Of a stretch of 64,000 bases of DNA, positions 51,917-60,737 are shown piece by piece (positions within the stretch are counted from its first letter, which is position 1; the number at the start of each line of letters is the position of its first letter). Below the pieces are notes generated by a model. It saw only the letters and a program-made list of their open reading frames with translations. It was not told where the DNA came from and ran no database searches. Both the position numbers and the translations under genes were made by a program. This DNA comes from Labedella endophytica (GTDB lineage: Bacteria > Actinomycetota > Actinomycetes > Actinomycetales > Microbacteriaceae): assembly GCF_003990045.1 (NCBI RefSeq), contig NZ_RZGZ01000001.1, positions 558,001 through 622,000 of the forward strand, in the 5' to 3' direction.

Positions 51917-52225
51917 ATGAAGCGCATCGTCTATGGCAACGAGACATTCGTGGTGGACGATCGCTCCGGAGCCGCTCTCATGCAGCAGGCGCTCGCGATC
52001 GCCGAATCGCGGGATCCGGAGCTCGTCCGTATCGACGTCGTGCAGGCCGACGGGTCGACGCGCGAGGCCTCGCTCATCATCGGACCGTGGACCCCGGTCT
52101 CGGCGGTCGACGCCCCGGACCTCGAACGCTCGGACTCCCGGCCGATGGCGCGCATCCGATCGATCGACCCGGACGCCGTCTACGACGACGCCCACACCTA
52201 CTTCGATCTCGGCTTCGATTCCTGA
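51917..52225 (+). CDS. Hypothetical protein (102 aa)
   Basis: A 102-residue protein starting MKRIVYGNETFVVDDRSGAA. It has a regular alternation of beta strands and one helix (LMQQALAIAESRDPELVRID), with no membrane or signal segment. ATG 51917 is preceded by AAGGTGG. A clear terminator follows. I do not recognise the family. It is divergent from the 60-aa acidic gene. Confidence 0.7.
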   Translation: MKRIVYGNETFVVDDRSGAALMQQALAIAESRDPELVRIDVVQADGSTREASLIIGPWTPVSAVDAPDLERSDSRPMARIRSIDPDAVYDDAHTYFDLGFDS

Positions 52226-52264
52226 CGGATCGGCTGCCGCTGGTGGCCTCTGGAGCACAGAGAC

Positions 52265-52292
52265 GAGGGCCGGTGACGAATCACCGGCCCTC
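52265..52292. terminator. Terminator hairpin
   Basis: GAGGGCCGGTGA (52265-52276) pairs with TCACCGGCCCTC (52281-52292), 12-bp perfect stem, tetraloop CGAA, 40 bp after the 102-aa gene. Confidence 0.75.
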
Positions 52293-52488
52293 GGGGTCGC
52301 CGGCTGGACACGCGGCCGGTAACTGAGGGGGTGCTACCGGCTGCAGTCGCGCGCCGACGACTCACGGCAACAATAGCCCCTCGGACTTCGCGCATCCTGT
52401 GGGGAGCGCAATCCGGACGACGCTGGATCCGGCACCACGGTGGCGGCGATCGACCGCCGTGATTCTCGCTGTCCCGCAGTGATTAAAC

Positions 52489-52525
52489 GACAGAGGGTCG
52501 GTGACCCGAACACCGACCCTCTGTC
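52489..52525 (-). terminator. Terminator of the sugar-acid operon
   Basis: GACAGAGGGTCGGTG (52489-52503) pairs with CACCGACCCTCTGTC (52511-52525), 15-bp perfect stem. On the minus strand it is followed by TTTAATC. It lies 150 bp after the esterase stop. The rest of 52226-52674 holds no gene; 52526-52674 is AT-rich for this genome and has three CTAG sites. Confidence 0.75.
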
Positions 52526-52674
52526 TCCCGAAATGATGGCCGGCACGCACCCACGACGGCGTAATAGCGGCGTGACGGCGACGGGAAATCCATCTAGTAA
52601 GAAGCTAGTTCACCTAGCAATCGAAATGCAAGCCCACGTATGTCGGATAAAAGGGGGACACGGGCTGGCCTTGG

Positions 52675-53643
52675 TCAGACGCCGAGCGCCTTCAGCCAGG
52701 CGACCTGACGCTGCCAATGGAATCCCTGGCCGCTCTCGTGCTCGTTGTAGGGGTACTCCACGATGTCCGCGCCCCCGCCCCATCGGTTGGCGGTCGCGAA
52801 GACCGTGGACGGTGGGCACACCGGGTCCATGAGTGCAACGCCGACGTGGGCGGGCATCGTGGCCCGCGTGGCGAAGTTCGCCCCGTCGAAATAGGAGAGG
52901 GTGGCGAACGTTCCGGGAGCGGCGTCCCGGTGGACGGAGAGGTAGCGCGCCACCTCGTTGTACGGGCTCCGCTCAGTCAGTCCCACCCCGCGCTCGAAGT
53001 TGCAGAGGAAGGGGACCTCCGGCATTGCCGCGACGACCCCGTCAGCGAGAGCCGCCGCAGCGATCGCGATGCCGCCGCCCTGGCTGCCACCGCAGACGGC
53101 GATTCGTGAGCCGTCGACCAGGTCGAACGAGCGCACAGCATCGATGGCGAGCGCAGCGTCGGTGTACACGCGCCGGTAGAAGTAGGTGAGCGGGTCCTCG
53201 ATCCCGCGGGTCACGAATCCCGTGCCCGATGGTCCGCTGCCGTGCGGGTCGGGGGTGCAGCCGCCGGTTCCGCCGCCGCTGCCCTGCCCGCGCGTGTCCA
53301 TTAGGAAGTAGGCGTAGCCGCAGGACGGCCATGCCAGGCGCTCGTGCGGCAGGCCTCGTCCCGCGCCGTATCCGAGGTACTCGACGATCGTTGGAAGGGG
53401 GCCGTCCGAACCGGCCGGCACGATGAACCATCCCGACACCGGGTCGCCGGCGAACCCGCTGAAGGACACGTCGAAGATGTCGAAGGAGCTGACGACGGAG
53501 TCGATACGCGTGAGGGTGGGCGCGATGGCGGCTGCCCGCGACTCCTCGAGGGTCCGTGACCAGAAGTCGTCGAAGTCGTCCGGAAGCGCGACTTCCGGCC
53601 GGAAGGTGCGGAGCTGGTCGATGGGGAGATCGAGAAATGGCAC
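52675..53643 (-). CDS. Acetyl xylan esterase / cephalosporin-C deacetylase family
   Basis: A 322-residue alpha/beta hydrolase of the AXE1 group, which removes acetyl or other acyl groups from sugars. Catalytic triad: Ser in CGGSQGGG (about residue 185), Asp in LMDPVCPPSTVFA (about 270) and His in YNEHESGQG (about 300). It has no signal peptide, so it acts inside the cell on imported substrate. GTG 53643 with AGGA upstream follows the aldolase stop by 10 bases. Its presence hints that the imported sugar acid is acylated (inference). Confidence 0.9.
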   Translation of the reverse strand: MPFLDLPIDQLRTFRPEVALPDDFDDFWSRTLEESRAAAIAPTLTRIDSVVSSFDIFDVSFSGFAGDPVSGWFIVPAGSDGPLPTIVEYLGYGAGRGLPHERLAWPSCGYAYFLMDTRGQGSGGGTGGCTPDPHGSGPSGTGFVTRGIEDPLTYFYRRVYTDAALAIDAVRSFDLVDGSRIAVCGGSQGGGIAIAAAALADGVVAAMPEVPFLCNFERGVGLTERSPYNEVARYLSVHRDAAPGTFATLSYFDGANFATRATMPAHVGVALMDPVCPPSTVFATANRWGGGADIVEYPYNEHESGQGFHWQRQVAWLKALGV

Positions 53644-53653
53644 GGTTCTGTCC

Positions 53654-54283
53654 TCAGTTCGCTGGTTCGGTGGGGGAGAAGGGTGCTCGCGACCTCAGGA
53701 GGTCGGCGAGCCGGGGCAGCTGGTCCGGATCCTCCAACGCCGAACCGACGGCGACCCCCGCGGCTCCGGCCACGAGGAACTCCTCCGCGTTCCGGGCCGA
53801 GATGCCGCCGGATGCAAAGAAGCGCACGAGCGGGAACGGCCCGCCGGTCATGGCGAGGAACCACTCCGGGGAGAGCACCGACGCCGGGAAGGCCTTCACC
53901 CACCGGCAGCCGGCGGCGACGGCCATCTGGATCTCGGTGGGTGTCGCGATGCCGGGGAGGTGGGGGACCTCCAACTCCCGGCTGCGCCGGAGCACGTCCT
54001 CGTCCAGACCGGGAGCGACGGTGAACGATGCTCCGAGCCGGGCGCACAGTTCGACCTGTTCGACGGTCGTCACGGTGCCGGCCCCGCAGCCGGCGTCCCG
54101 CTCACGCGCCGCGGTGATGGCGGCCTCGAGAGCCGGCACCGCGTCGGGCGTCTGGATGGGCACCTCGATGAGACCGATGCCAAGGTCGAGTGCGGTGTGC
54201 GTGAGCCGCACGGTCTCCCCGGCGCTGTGGTTGCGGAGCACGGCCATGACGGTATGGCCGTCGAAGATCTCGTCGCCGATCAT
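53654..54283 (-). CDS. KDPG-type aldolase (2-dehydro-3-deoxy-phosphogluconate/galactonate)
   Basis: A 209-residue class I aldolase. Seen: MAVLRNHSAGETVRLTHTAL, Glu in GLIEVPIQTPDAV, CGAGTVTTVEQVE, and the Schiff-base Lys in CRWVKAFPAS (about residue 128), with GGISARNAEEFLVAGA binding phosphate. It splits a 2-keto-3-deoxy-6-phospho sugar acid into pyruvate and glyceraldehyde 3-phosphate. The gluco or galacto form cannot be told. Start overlaps the kinase stop by 4 nt (ATGA). Confidence 0.9.
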   Translation of the reverse strand: MIGDEIFDGHTVMAVLRNHSAGETVRLTHTALDLGIGLIEVPIQTPDAVPALEAAITAARERDAGCGAGTVTTVEQVELCARLGASFTVAPGLDEDVLRRSRELEVPHLPGIATPTEIQMAVAAGCRWVKAFPASVLSPEWFLAMTGGPFPLVRFFASGGISARNAEEFLVAGAAGVAVGSALEDPDQLPRLADLLRSRAPFSPTEPAN

Positions 54284-55278
54284 TCGGTCTCTCTCTCGTC
54301 GGTGGGGAGGGGAAGCGGGAGTCGCACGGCTTTCCAGCCGTCGTCGTCGAGGCGCCGAAGGCGATCGAATTCACGCGGATCCAGGGGTGTCGGCACGTCG
54401 GAAGCGCTGAGGAGAGCGAGTCCCGCCGAGAGATGGCCCGACCGGAGGGCCTGGACGACGTCCGTGCGCTCGAGCCATGAGGCGAGATACCCGGCCGCGA
54501 AGGCGTCACCGGCTCCGACGGTCTCGACGACGCGCACGGAGAGTGCCGGAACGCGGTGGATGGTGTCGCGCTCGCCGTCCGCTCGGACGAAAGCGACGGC
54601 CTCGATGTCGTCGTCCTTCACGATCACGCTGCTCGGGGAAGGGAGCAGGGCGCGGATACCCTCCGCGTCGCTCGTTCCCCACAGCCGCTCACCCTCGTCG
54701 CGGCCGACGAAGACGAGGTCCGCGCGATCGGCGAGCGTCCGGAGCCGGTCCGCCGCCGTCGCCACGTCGGGCCAGAGGGCTGGCCGGTGGTTGACGTCGA
54801 AGCTCACCAGTGGGCTGCGCGGTGCGCTGAGGACGTCGTCGATGAGCTCGTCGCAGGAAGGCGACAACGCCGGCGTGATACCGGTGACGTGGATGAGGCG
54901 TCGTTCCTGCAATCGGAGTGACGGCAGGTCGCGGGTCGACATCGCGGATGCCGCCGAACCGGCTCGGTAGTAGTGGACGGACGTCCTCGAGCCGACCGAG
55001 TCCTTGAAGTAGACGCCGGTCGGGCGGTCGGCGTCTCGTGCGACATCGACGCACGAGACGCCGCGCCGGGCGAGCTCCCCGACGACGCGCTCGCCGAACG
55101 GGTCTCTCCCCACCCGAGACCACCACTCGACGGGGACACCGAGGGCCGCCAATCCACTCGCGACGTTCGCCTCAGCTCCGGCGACGTGCAGATGCACCGT
55201 CTCCGCCGAGGCGAGCCGATCGCCGTCGGCGCCGACCCCCAGCACCATGGCCTCGCCGATGCAGAGGACGTCGGTCAT
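54280..55278 (-). CDS. PfkB-family 2-keto-3-deoxy sugar acid kinase
   Basis: A 332-residue ribokinase-fold kinase. Seen: VLCIGEAMVLGVG at the start, AGAEANVASGLAALG, HYYRAGSAAS (a KDG-kinase feature), SFDVNHRPALWP, and the catalytic VETVGAGDAFAAGYLASWL with Asp. It phosphorylates 2-keto-3-deoxygluconate or -galactonate for the aldolase encoded next. ATG 55278 is used; GTG 55281 is equally possible and better spaced from GGGAG. Its promoter (TTGACT 55374-55369, 17 bases, GATCAT) is followed by a LacI-type site at 55316-55329. Confidence 0.9.
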   Translation of the reverse strand: MTDVLCIGEAMVLGVGADGDRLASAETVHLHVAGAEANVASGLAALGVPVEWWSRVGRDPFGERVVGELARRGVSCVDVARDADRPTGVYFKDSVGSRTSVHYYRAGSAASAMSTRDLPSLRLQERRLIHVTGITPALSPSCDELIDDVLSAPRSPLVSFDVNHRPALWPDVATAADRLRTLADRADLVFVGRDEGERLWGTSDAEGIRALLPSPSSVIVKDDDIEAVAFVRADGERDTIHRVPALSVRVVETVGAGDAFAAGYLASWLERTDVVQALRSGHLSAGLALLSASDVPTPLDPREFDRLRRLDDDGWKAVRLPLPLPTDERETE

Positions 55279-55315
55279 CACGGCAGCTCTCCCTCGAGTC
55301 GCGAACATCAGTTGC

Positions 55316-55329
55316 CGAAAGCGGTTTCA
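55316..55329. promoter_or_regulatory. LacI-type operator, kinase-aldolase-esterase operon
   Basis: CGAAAGCGGTTTCA, matching the TGAAAnCGnTTTCA pattern. It lies just downstream of the minus-strand promoter TTGACT (55374-55369) / GATCAT (55351-55346), spaced 17, and before the kinase start. Confidence 0.65.
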
Positions 55330-55416
55330 CAGCGTTCGTTCCACCATGATCTTAGAGGGACGACTCGAAGTCAAGCGCGAAAGACCTGCGCTCAGAGTGT
55401 TCTTCTGGCCATGTCA

Positions 55417-55465
55417 TTGACACGTGCATCGGCCGTGTGATTCCGTAGGAATGAAAACAGTTTCA
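55417..55465 (+). promoter_or_regulatory. Promoter and LacI-type operator of the RspA/ManD-like gene
   Basis: -35 TTGACA (55417-55422); the -10 region about 55440-55446 is weak. The operator TGAAAACAGTTTCA (55452-55465), extended to ATGAAA...TTTCAT, sits at the expected start of transcription and 25 bases before the GTG start. Confidence 0.6.
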
Positions 55466-55489
55466 TTCGGCGGATCAAGGGAGACCCCA

Positions 55490-56767
55490 GTGCAGCAGAC
55501 CGTGAACCCCAGCGACCCGGCCTTCGCGCAGCCCTGGCCAGCACGAGACGACGTCCGCATCACAGCGGTTCGAGCCATCGTCACTGCGCCGGCGGGGATC
55601 CCCCTGGTCGTCGTCAAGGTCGAGACGAGCGACGACGGACTGTACGGGCTCGGATGCGCGACCTTCACTCAACGGTGGCGCGCGGTGGTCACCTACGTCG
55701 AGGAGCACATGGCGCGTCTCGTCATTGGCCGCTATCCCGGTGACATCGAGGATCTCGCCCGCATGGTGCGGTTCAATTCGTATTGGCGCGAGGGACCCGT
55801 CGGCAACAACGCGCTCTCGGGGCTCGACGAGGCCCTCTGGGACATCGCCGGAAAGCGCGCCGGCATGCCGGTCCACGAGATGCTCGGGGGCAAGGCCAGA
55901 GCCGCAGCCGACACCTACCTGCATGCGGGAGGGCGCACGATCGACGAGACCCTCGAGCAGGCCGAGCGACTGCGCGAGAGAGGACTCCGGCACATCCGGC
56001 TCCAGCTCGGCCAATCCGGCAGCGGTCACTACGGCTCGCGGCCGACGTCTCCGATCACCGACCCCTCGGCGCCCTACCCCGGAGGGTGGCGGGTCGGGGA
56101 ATACCTGTACCGGACTCCCGAGCTGTTCGCCGCCGCGCGTGAGCGTCTCGGCGACGATATCGAACTCCTCCATGACGTCCACTCTCGGCTGACGCCGAAG
56201 CAGGCCGTCACGCTGGCGAGATCCCTCGAGCCCTACCGACTCTTCTTCCTGGAGGACGTCATCGCTCCGGAGCACTGGGACCGCCTCCCGGAGGTCTGCG
56301 CCGCGTCGCCGGTACCGATCGCCGTCGGGGAGCTGACGACGTCGGTGACCGATGCGGCCCGTCTCGTGCTCGGCGGCGGCGTCGACTTCATCCGCTCCCA
56401 CGTCTCGGACATCGGAGGATTGACGGCTGCACGCAAGATCGCGGCCGCCGCCGAGCTGGTCGGAGTCCGTACCGCCTGGCACGGCCCGGGTGACACCTCG
56501 CCGATCGGGGCCGCCGCGAACGTGGCACTCGACGTCACGAGCCCCGCCTTCGGCATCCAGGAGGGACATATCTACCCGGAGCAGATGCATGACGTCTTCC
56601 CGGGGACCCTGCGGATCGAGAACGGCTGGTTGACGCCGAACGAGACCCCGGGCTGGGGGATCGACATCGACGAGGCGGCGGCGGCCCGGTTCCCGGCGAC
56701 GACCTCCGTCCACGACGAATGGGCCGCCCGTGTCCGGGGGATCGACGGCGGGATGATCGCGCCGTAG
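55490..56767 (+). CDS. RspA/ManD-like enolase-superfamily sugar acid dehydratase
   Basis: About 425 residues. N-terminal capping domain with TAVRAIVTAPAGIPLVVVKV; barrel with GGKARAAADTYLHAGGRTID, LHDVHSRLTPKQAVTLARSL, metal ligand Glu in FFLEDVIAPEH, Glu in VGELTTSVTD, SHVSDIGGLTAARKIAAAAE and AWHGPGDTSPIGAAANVALD. These match the RspA/mannonate dehydratase group, which removes water from sugar acids to give 2-keto-3-deoxy acids. Many members are not mannonate dehydratases, so the substrate is open. GTG 55490 is chosen for its AAGGGAG site; ATG 55451 would place the start inside the operator. Confidence 0.88.
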   Translation: MQQTVNPSDPAFAQPWPARDDVRITAVRAIVTAPAGIPLVVVKVETSDDGLYGLGCATFTQRWRAVVTYVEEHMARLVIGRYPGDIEDLARMVRFNSYWREGPVGNNALSGLDEALWDIAGKRAGMPVHEMLGGKARAAADTYLHAGGRTIDETLEQAERLRERGLRHIRLQLGQSGSGHYGSRPTSPITDPSAPYPGGWRVGEYLYRTPELFAAARERLGDDIELLHDVHSRLTPKQAVTLARSLEPYRLFFLEDVIAPEHWDRLPEVCAASPVPIAVGELTTSVTDAARLVLGGGVDFIRSHVSDIGGLTAARKIAAAAELVGVRTAWHGPGDTSPIGAAANVALDVTSPAFGIQEGHIYPEQMHDVFPGTLRIENGWLTPNETPGWGIDIDEAAAARFPATTSVHDEWAARVRGIDGGMIAP

Positions 56768-56788
56768 TCCCGGACCGGACACCGGCCC

Positions 56789-57826
56789 CTAGATCGTGGG
56801 CGAACTGCTGCCGACGACGAGGACCGGCGTCACCGTGCGACGGTTCGTCGTGGCGGGGTCGGGTGTGTGCGTGCCCTCCACGTCCCCGCTCACGAGGAGT
56901 CGGGCGGCGGCGGCGCCGAGGCTCTCGAGCCGCAGGTCGACGCTCGTCAGCCGGCGCGGGGGAGCCTGCGCCAGGAGGACCTCTTCCTGGTTGTCGACCC
57001 CGATGACGGCGACGTCGTCGGGCACACGGACGCCGGCGGACTCGAGAGCATCGATCACGCCCAGGGCGATGTTGTCGTTGCCGCAGAAGATCGCGTCGAC
57101 GGGCGTCCCCGATTCGAGGAGGGCGACGGCGGCCTCCATGCCCCACTCCCGAGACCAGATGCCGTGGGCGGCGGGCGCGACGAAGCCCAGCCCGTGCTCG
57201 TCGAGGGCGGCGAGCGCCCCGGCCATCCGACCCTGGACGGAGAGGCTCTCCTCGCCCGCCGTGATATGGGCGATGCGTCGGCGGCCGGTGGCGACGAGGT
57301 GTTCGATCGCGAGGCGCCCCGCCCCGGCGCTGTCGATCTGGAGCACGGTGTCGTCCGGATCGTCGCTGTCGGTGAAGGCGTAGACGACCGGCGAGGAGAA
57401 GCGCTCCGTGAGCGAGCGGGTCATCTGATCGTTGTTGGTTCCGACGACCAGGACCCCCTCGACCTTGCGCGCCTGGAGCCCCTTCACATCCTCGTCGCGC
57501 CACCGCCCGGCTCGTGCCGCCGAGTCGAAGAGCAGGGCGGCTCGTCCCAGCAGGCTGAGCTCCTTGACCGCCCCGATCACAACGGGGCGGGCGAACGGGA
57601 TCTGGGCACTGTGGGTGAAGACGCCGACGGCGCCGCTGCGCCCGCTGGCGAAGGACTGCGCAAGGGCGTTCGGGGTGTAGTCGAGGCGTCTGGCCGTCTC
57701 GTGGACGCGCCGCCGGGTGGTCTCCGACACCCGGTGGTCGTCGCGGAGGGCCTTCGACGCCGTGGCGATCGACACGCCGGCCACGGCTGCGACGTCGCGG
57801 AGCGTGACGACGTCGCTTTTTCCCAT
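56789..57826 (-). CDS. LacI family transcriptional regulator
   Basis: A 345-residue regulator: helix-turn-helix TLRDVAAVAGVSIATASKAL at residues 7-26 with the hinge helix YTPNALAQSFASGRS, then a periplasmic-binding-like effector domain (GVFTHSAQIPFARPVVIG, later FCGNDNIALGVIDALESAG). ATG 57826 has a TATGCT box (57838-57833) six bases before it, suggesting a leaderless message. It is the only regulator in the sugar-acid locus and the likely binder of the four TGAAAnCGnTTTCA sites around it. It converges on the RspA-like gene with a 21-bp gap. Confidence 0.93.
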   Translation of the reverse strand: MGKSDVVTLRDVAAVAGVSIATASKALRDDHRVSETTRRRVHETARRLDYTPNALAQSFASGRSGAVGVFTHSAQIPFARPVVIGAVKELSLLGRAALLFDSAARAGRWRDEDVKGLQARKVEGVLVVGTNNDQMTRSLTERFSSPVVYAFTDSDDPDDTVLQIDSAGAGRLAIEHLVATGRRRIAHITAGEESLSVQGRMAGALAALDEHGLGFVAPAAHGIWSREWGMEAAVALLESGTPVDAIFCGNDNIALGVIDALESAGVRVPDDVAVIGVDNQEEVLLAQAPPRRLTSVDLRLESLGAAAARLLVSGDVEGTHTPDPATTNRRTVTPVLVVGSSSPTI

Positions 57827-57901
57827 GCGAGGAGCATATCGGCCCGCGCCCGACGGCCCCGTCGGGCGCGGGCTATCGCCCATCGACCGACTCTCGTCGA
57901 C

Positions 57902-59047
57902 TCACCATTCGGCGAGGCTGCCGTCGGGGTGGTGCCAGCGCGGGCTCTGCCAGTCGTGACCGATCTTCGCAGCCCTCCTCACCTCGTCCTCGTCCACCTC
58001 GATGCCGAGGCCCGGCGCCGCGGGGCGCTCGACCGAGCCGTCGACCACATCGAAGCCGGATCGGTCGACGAGGTAGTCGAGGTAGCTGGATCCCTCGGCG
58101 TAGTTGAGTCCGAGGCTCTGCTCCTGGATCAGGAAGTTGGGGATGGCGAAGTCGATCTGGAGGCAGGCGGCCAGGGCGATCGGGCCGAGGGGGCAGTGCG
58201 GGGCGAGATACGCACCGTATGTCTCGGCGGCCGACGCGATCCGGCGCACCTCCGAGATGCCACCGGCGTGCGAGAGGTCGGGTTGCAATACGGCGACTCC
58301 CGCATCGAGGGCCGTCCGCATGTCTCCCCGGGAGTACAGCCGCTCGCCCACGGCGATCGGGATGCTCGTCGCCTCGACGACGTCCCGCAGCCGCCAGGTG
58401 AGTTCCGGAACCACGGGTTCCTCGATGAACATCGGGGCGAACGGCTCCAGGAGCGACAGGGAGCGCCGGGCCATGGGCAGGCTGTACCGTCCGTGGAAGT
58501 CGATGGCGACGTCCCCGTCCCGGCCCATGGCTTCCCGAACAGCGGCGACGCGCTCTACGAGGAGGTCGAGCGTCGCCGGCGTGTCGATCGGACCGAGCGC
58601 TTCGGAGCCGTTCATCTTCACGGCCGTCATCCCCGTGGCCCGCTGGGCGCTCGCGGCGTCGGCGAGCTCTGCCGGCGACCCGCCGTACACCCAACCGTAG
58701 AGGCGGACGCGGTCCCTCACGTGGCCGCCGAGCAGGGTGTGCACCGGACGTCCCGCGTCCTTCCCGGCGATGTCCCAGAGCGCCTGGTCGATCCCCGCGA
58801 TGGCGCTGGAGAGCACAGCGCCATCGCGATAGAAGCCGCCGCGAGTGAGTGTCTGCCAGAGGTGTTCGATGCGGAGGGGATCCGCTCCAATGAGCACATC
58901 GCTCATCTCGGCGACGGCCGCCTCGACGGTGCGCGCGCGCCCCTCGAGCACCGGCTCGCCCCAGCCGACGATCCCGTCGTCGGTCTCCACGCGCACGAAC
59001 AGCCAACGAGGGGGGACGCGGAACGTCTCGATGCGAGCGATCTTCAC
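57902..59047 (-). CDS. dgoD: D-galactonate dehydratase-like enzyme (DgoD type)
   Basis: A 381-residue enolase-superfamily dehydratase; E. coli DgoD is 382. Seen: PPRWLFVRVETDDGIVGWGE, GKDAGRPVHTLLGGHVRDRV, Asp in AIDFHGRYSLPMA, Glu in MFIEEPVVPE, IAVGERLYSRGDM, VLQPDLSHAGGISEVRRIAS, the His in APHCPLGPIALAA and QEQSLGLNY. All metal and acid-base residues of the DgoD group are present. It turns D-galactonate into 2-keto-3-deoxygalactonate. GTG 59047 starts 13 bases after the FAD oxidoreductase stop, so the two are cotranscribed. Confidence 0.9.
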   Translation of the reverse strand: MKIARIETFRVPPRWLFVRVETDDGIVGWGEPVLEGRARTVEAAVAEMSDVLIGADPLRIEHLWQTLTRGGFYRDGAVLSSAIAGIDQALWDIAGKDAGRPVHTLLGGHVRDRVRLYGWVYGGSPAELADAASAQRATGMTAVKMNGSEALGPIDTPATLDLLVERVAAVREAMGRDGDVAIDFHGRYSLPMARRSLSLLEPFAPMFIEEPVVPELTWRLRDVVEATSIPIAVGERLYSRGDMRTALDAGVAVLQPDLSHAGGISEVRRIASAAETYGAYLAPHCPLGPIALAACLQIDFAIPNFLIQEQSLGLNYAEGSSYLDYLVDRSGFDVVDGSVERPAAPGLGIEVDEDEVRRAAKIGHDWQSPRWHHPDGSLAEW

Positions 59048-59060
59048 GGTCGCGGCCGTC

Positions 59061-60668
59061 TCACGGCTGGATCCGGCGCGGCCAGTGCAGCTGCACGCCG
59101 CGCGCGCGAAGGGCTCCTTGCAGGTCGGTCACGAGGCGTTCGTCGGCGTGGACCGCTTGCGGGGCGAGCCGCCGGTCGAGACAGAGCGCGGCGAGCGAAC
59201 CCGCCGCCTCCCCGATACTCCATTCCACGGGGTGCAGCCGGTAGCTGCCGTTGGTGATCTGCGTCGTCCCGATGTTCTTCGCGGCCGGTAGAACGTTGGA
59301 TGCCGTCCGGGGCACGAGCGAGCCGAGGGGGATCTCGAAGGGCCAGGGCACGTCCGCCGACCCCTTGCGTCCGCCAGTCGAGGCGTGGCGGTCCATCCAG
59401 AAGTAGTGACCGACGCCGACGCTGTCGGAGTATGTCAGCGGCGAGTCGCGCCGTTTCGTCGACACGTCCTGCTCCCGGATCGTGTGGAGCGCACGGATAC
59501 GGCGTGACTCGCGGATGTACGGCGCCATCGCGAGACCGTCTTCCGTGCCCGCCATGTCGGAGCGCAGGTGTAATCCCGGCCAGCCGGTGCCTCCGTCCGG
59601 CCGGGGGGCCTCCGTCTGCATCCAGTACAGCAGCGAGAGGCTCATTTGACGAGCTCGGTAGGCGTGCAGATCGGCGTCCGGCGTGCCGAACAGAGCGCCG
59701 CCGACATAGTCGTTCATGGGCCAGTTCACGATCGTCACATCGCTCGGCGCGCTACCCGGGCGCAGTTGGTTGCGAGCGAGGACCCGGCGGTAGGTCCACA
59801 GGTCGATCGGGCTCGACATGTTGCGGTGGTCGATGTCGATGTCGGCCGGATCGTCGTCCGGGTTCGGGACGAGCGAATACGTGAACGTGTGCTCGTTCTG
59901 CTCCTCGGGCCCGTCGAAGGACAGGGCGCGGGCTCCTCCCAACGCCGCCGGCCGCAGGTCGCGGAACTCCTCGTAGAGCTCGGGTTTGTCGATGGTGTGC
60001 GTTCCGTCGAGGTGCTCCATCGCGAAGCACCAGGTGGCGCTCTGCATGTCGAGAGGATCGGCGGTGTCCGCTGCGCTCGGCTCTCCGGTCTCGTCTCGGC
60101 TCTCCCGACCGGAGACGTGATCGATACCGGCCAAATCGAGGAGGTCGCCGGTCTCGCTGGCATCCAGGAAGAAGTCGGCCTCGAGATCGTGTTCACCTTC
60201 CGGGCCCGTCACCCGCACCGAGGTGATGCGGTGTCCGTCCATGGTCGAACCCACGGGCCGTGTCTCGGTGAGGACGGTGACGCGCCCGCTGGAAACATGG
60301 GGTGCGAGCATACCGTCGATCACGGCGCGGCACACGCGTGGATCGGCGGCGATGGGGCTGACCCAGGAGGCGCCGGGGTTCAGGAGAGGGTCTGCCCGAG
60401 CCGCATCGGTGAGCGGGAACCAGTCCCGGTAGTAGCGGCGGATGCCCTCTCGCAGCGTGCGGTAGGAGCGGGATGCCCCGGTCCACTCGATGTGGCGGTG
60501 CTCGTCGGACGGCACCATCTGACTCGTGAGCTGTCCCCCCAGCCAGAGGGTCGGTTCCGTGATGACGACCGTGCGACCCGCATCGGCCAGGGCGAGGGCG
60601 GCCGACACGCCGCCCAGGCCCCCTCCGACGATCAGAACGTCGGCTTTGACGCTTGTAAACGATTTCAT
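59061..60668 (-). CDS. FAD-dependent oxidoreductase (PF12831 type)
   Basis: A 535-residue flavoprotein. N-terminal FAD site VLIVGGGLGGVSAALALADA (about residues 11-30), followed by TEPTLWLGGQLTSQMVPSDE, the FAD_oxidored (PF12831) signature; a C-terminal FAD-contact region PAAKNIGTTQITNGSYRLHP with VEWSIGEAAGSLAALCL. No signal peptide. These proteins occur in sugar and uronic-acid clusters but few have a known reaction; oxidation of a sugar hydroxyl is inference. ATG 60668 has AGGATGA upstream and coincides with the predicted transcription start (-35 TTGACC 60704-60699, 17, CAGGAT), with the operator directly after it. Confidence 0.85.
   Translation of the reverse strand: MKSFTSVKADVLIVGGGLGGVSAALALADAGRTVVITEPTLWLGGQLTSQMVPSDEHRHIEWTGASRSYRTLREGIRRYYRDWFPLTDAARADPLLNPGASWVSPIAADPRVCRAVIDGMLAPHVSSGRVTVLTETRPVGSTMDGHRITSVRVTGPEGEHDLEADFFLDASETGDLLDLAGIDHVSGRESRDETGEPSAADTADPLDMQSATWCFAMEHLDGTHTIDKPELYEEFRDLRPAALGGARALSFDGPEEQNEHTFTYSLVPNPDDDPADIDIDHRNMSSPIDLWTYRRVLARNQLRPGSAPSDVTIVNWPMNDYVGGALFGTPDADLHAYRARQMSLSLLYWMQTEAPRPDGGTGWPGLHLRSDMAGTEDGLAMAPYIRESRRIRALHTIREQDVSTKRRDSPLTYSDSVGVGHYFWMDRHASTGGRKGSADVPWPFEIPLGSLVPRTASNVLPAAKNIGTTQITNGSYRLHPVEWSIGEAAGSLAALCLDRRLAPQAVHADERLVTDLQGALRARGVQLHWPRRIQP
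60654..60667. promoter_or_regulatory. LacI-type operator at the FAD oxidoreductase start
   Basis: TGTAAACGATTTCA, overlapping codons 1-5 of the minus-strand gene. The promoter TTGACC (60704-60699), 17 bases, CAGGAT (60681-60676) places transcription start next to it. Confidence 0.6.
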
Positions 60669-60737
60669 GTGGCTCATCCTGAACCATGCCGACGGATTGG
60701 TCAAATGTCTGAAAATACAAGCAATAACGGCGGACTG

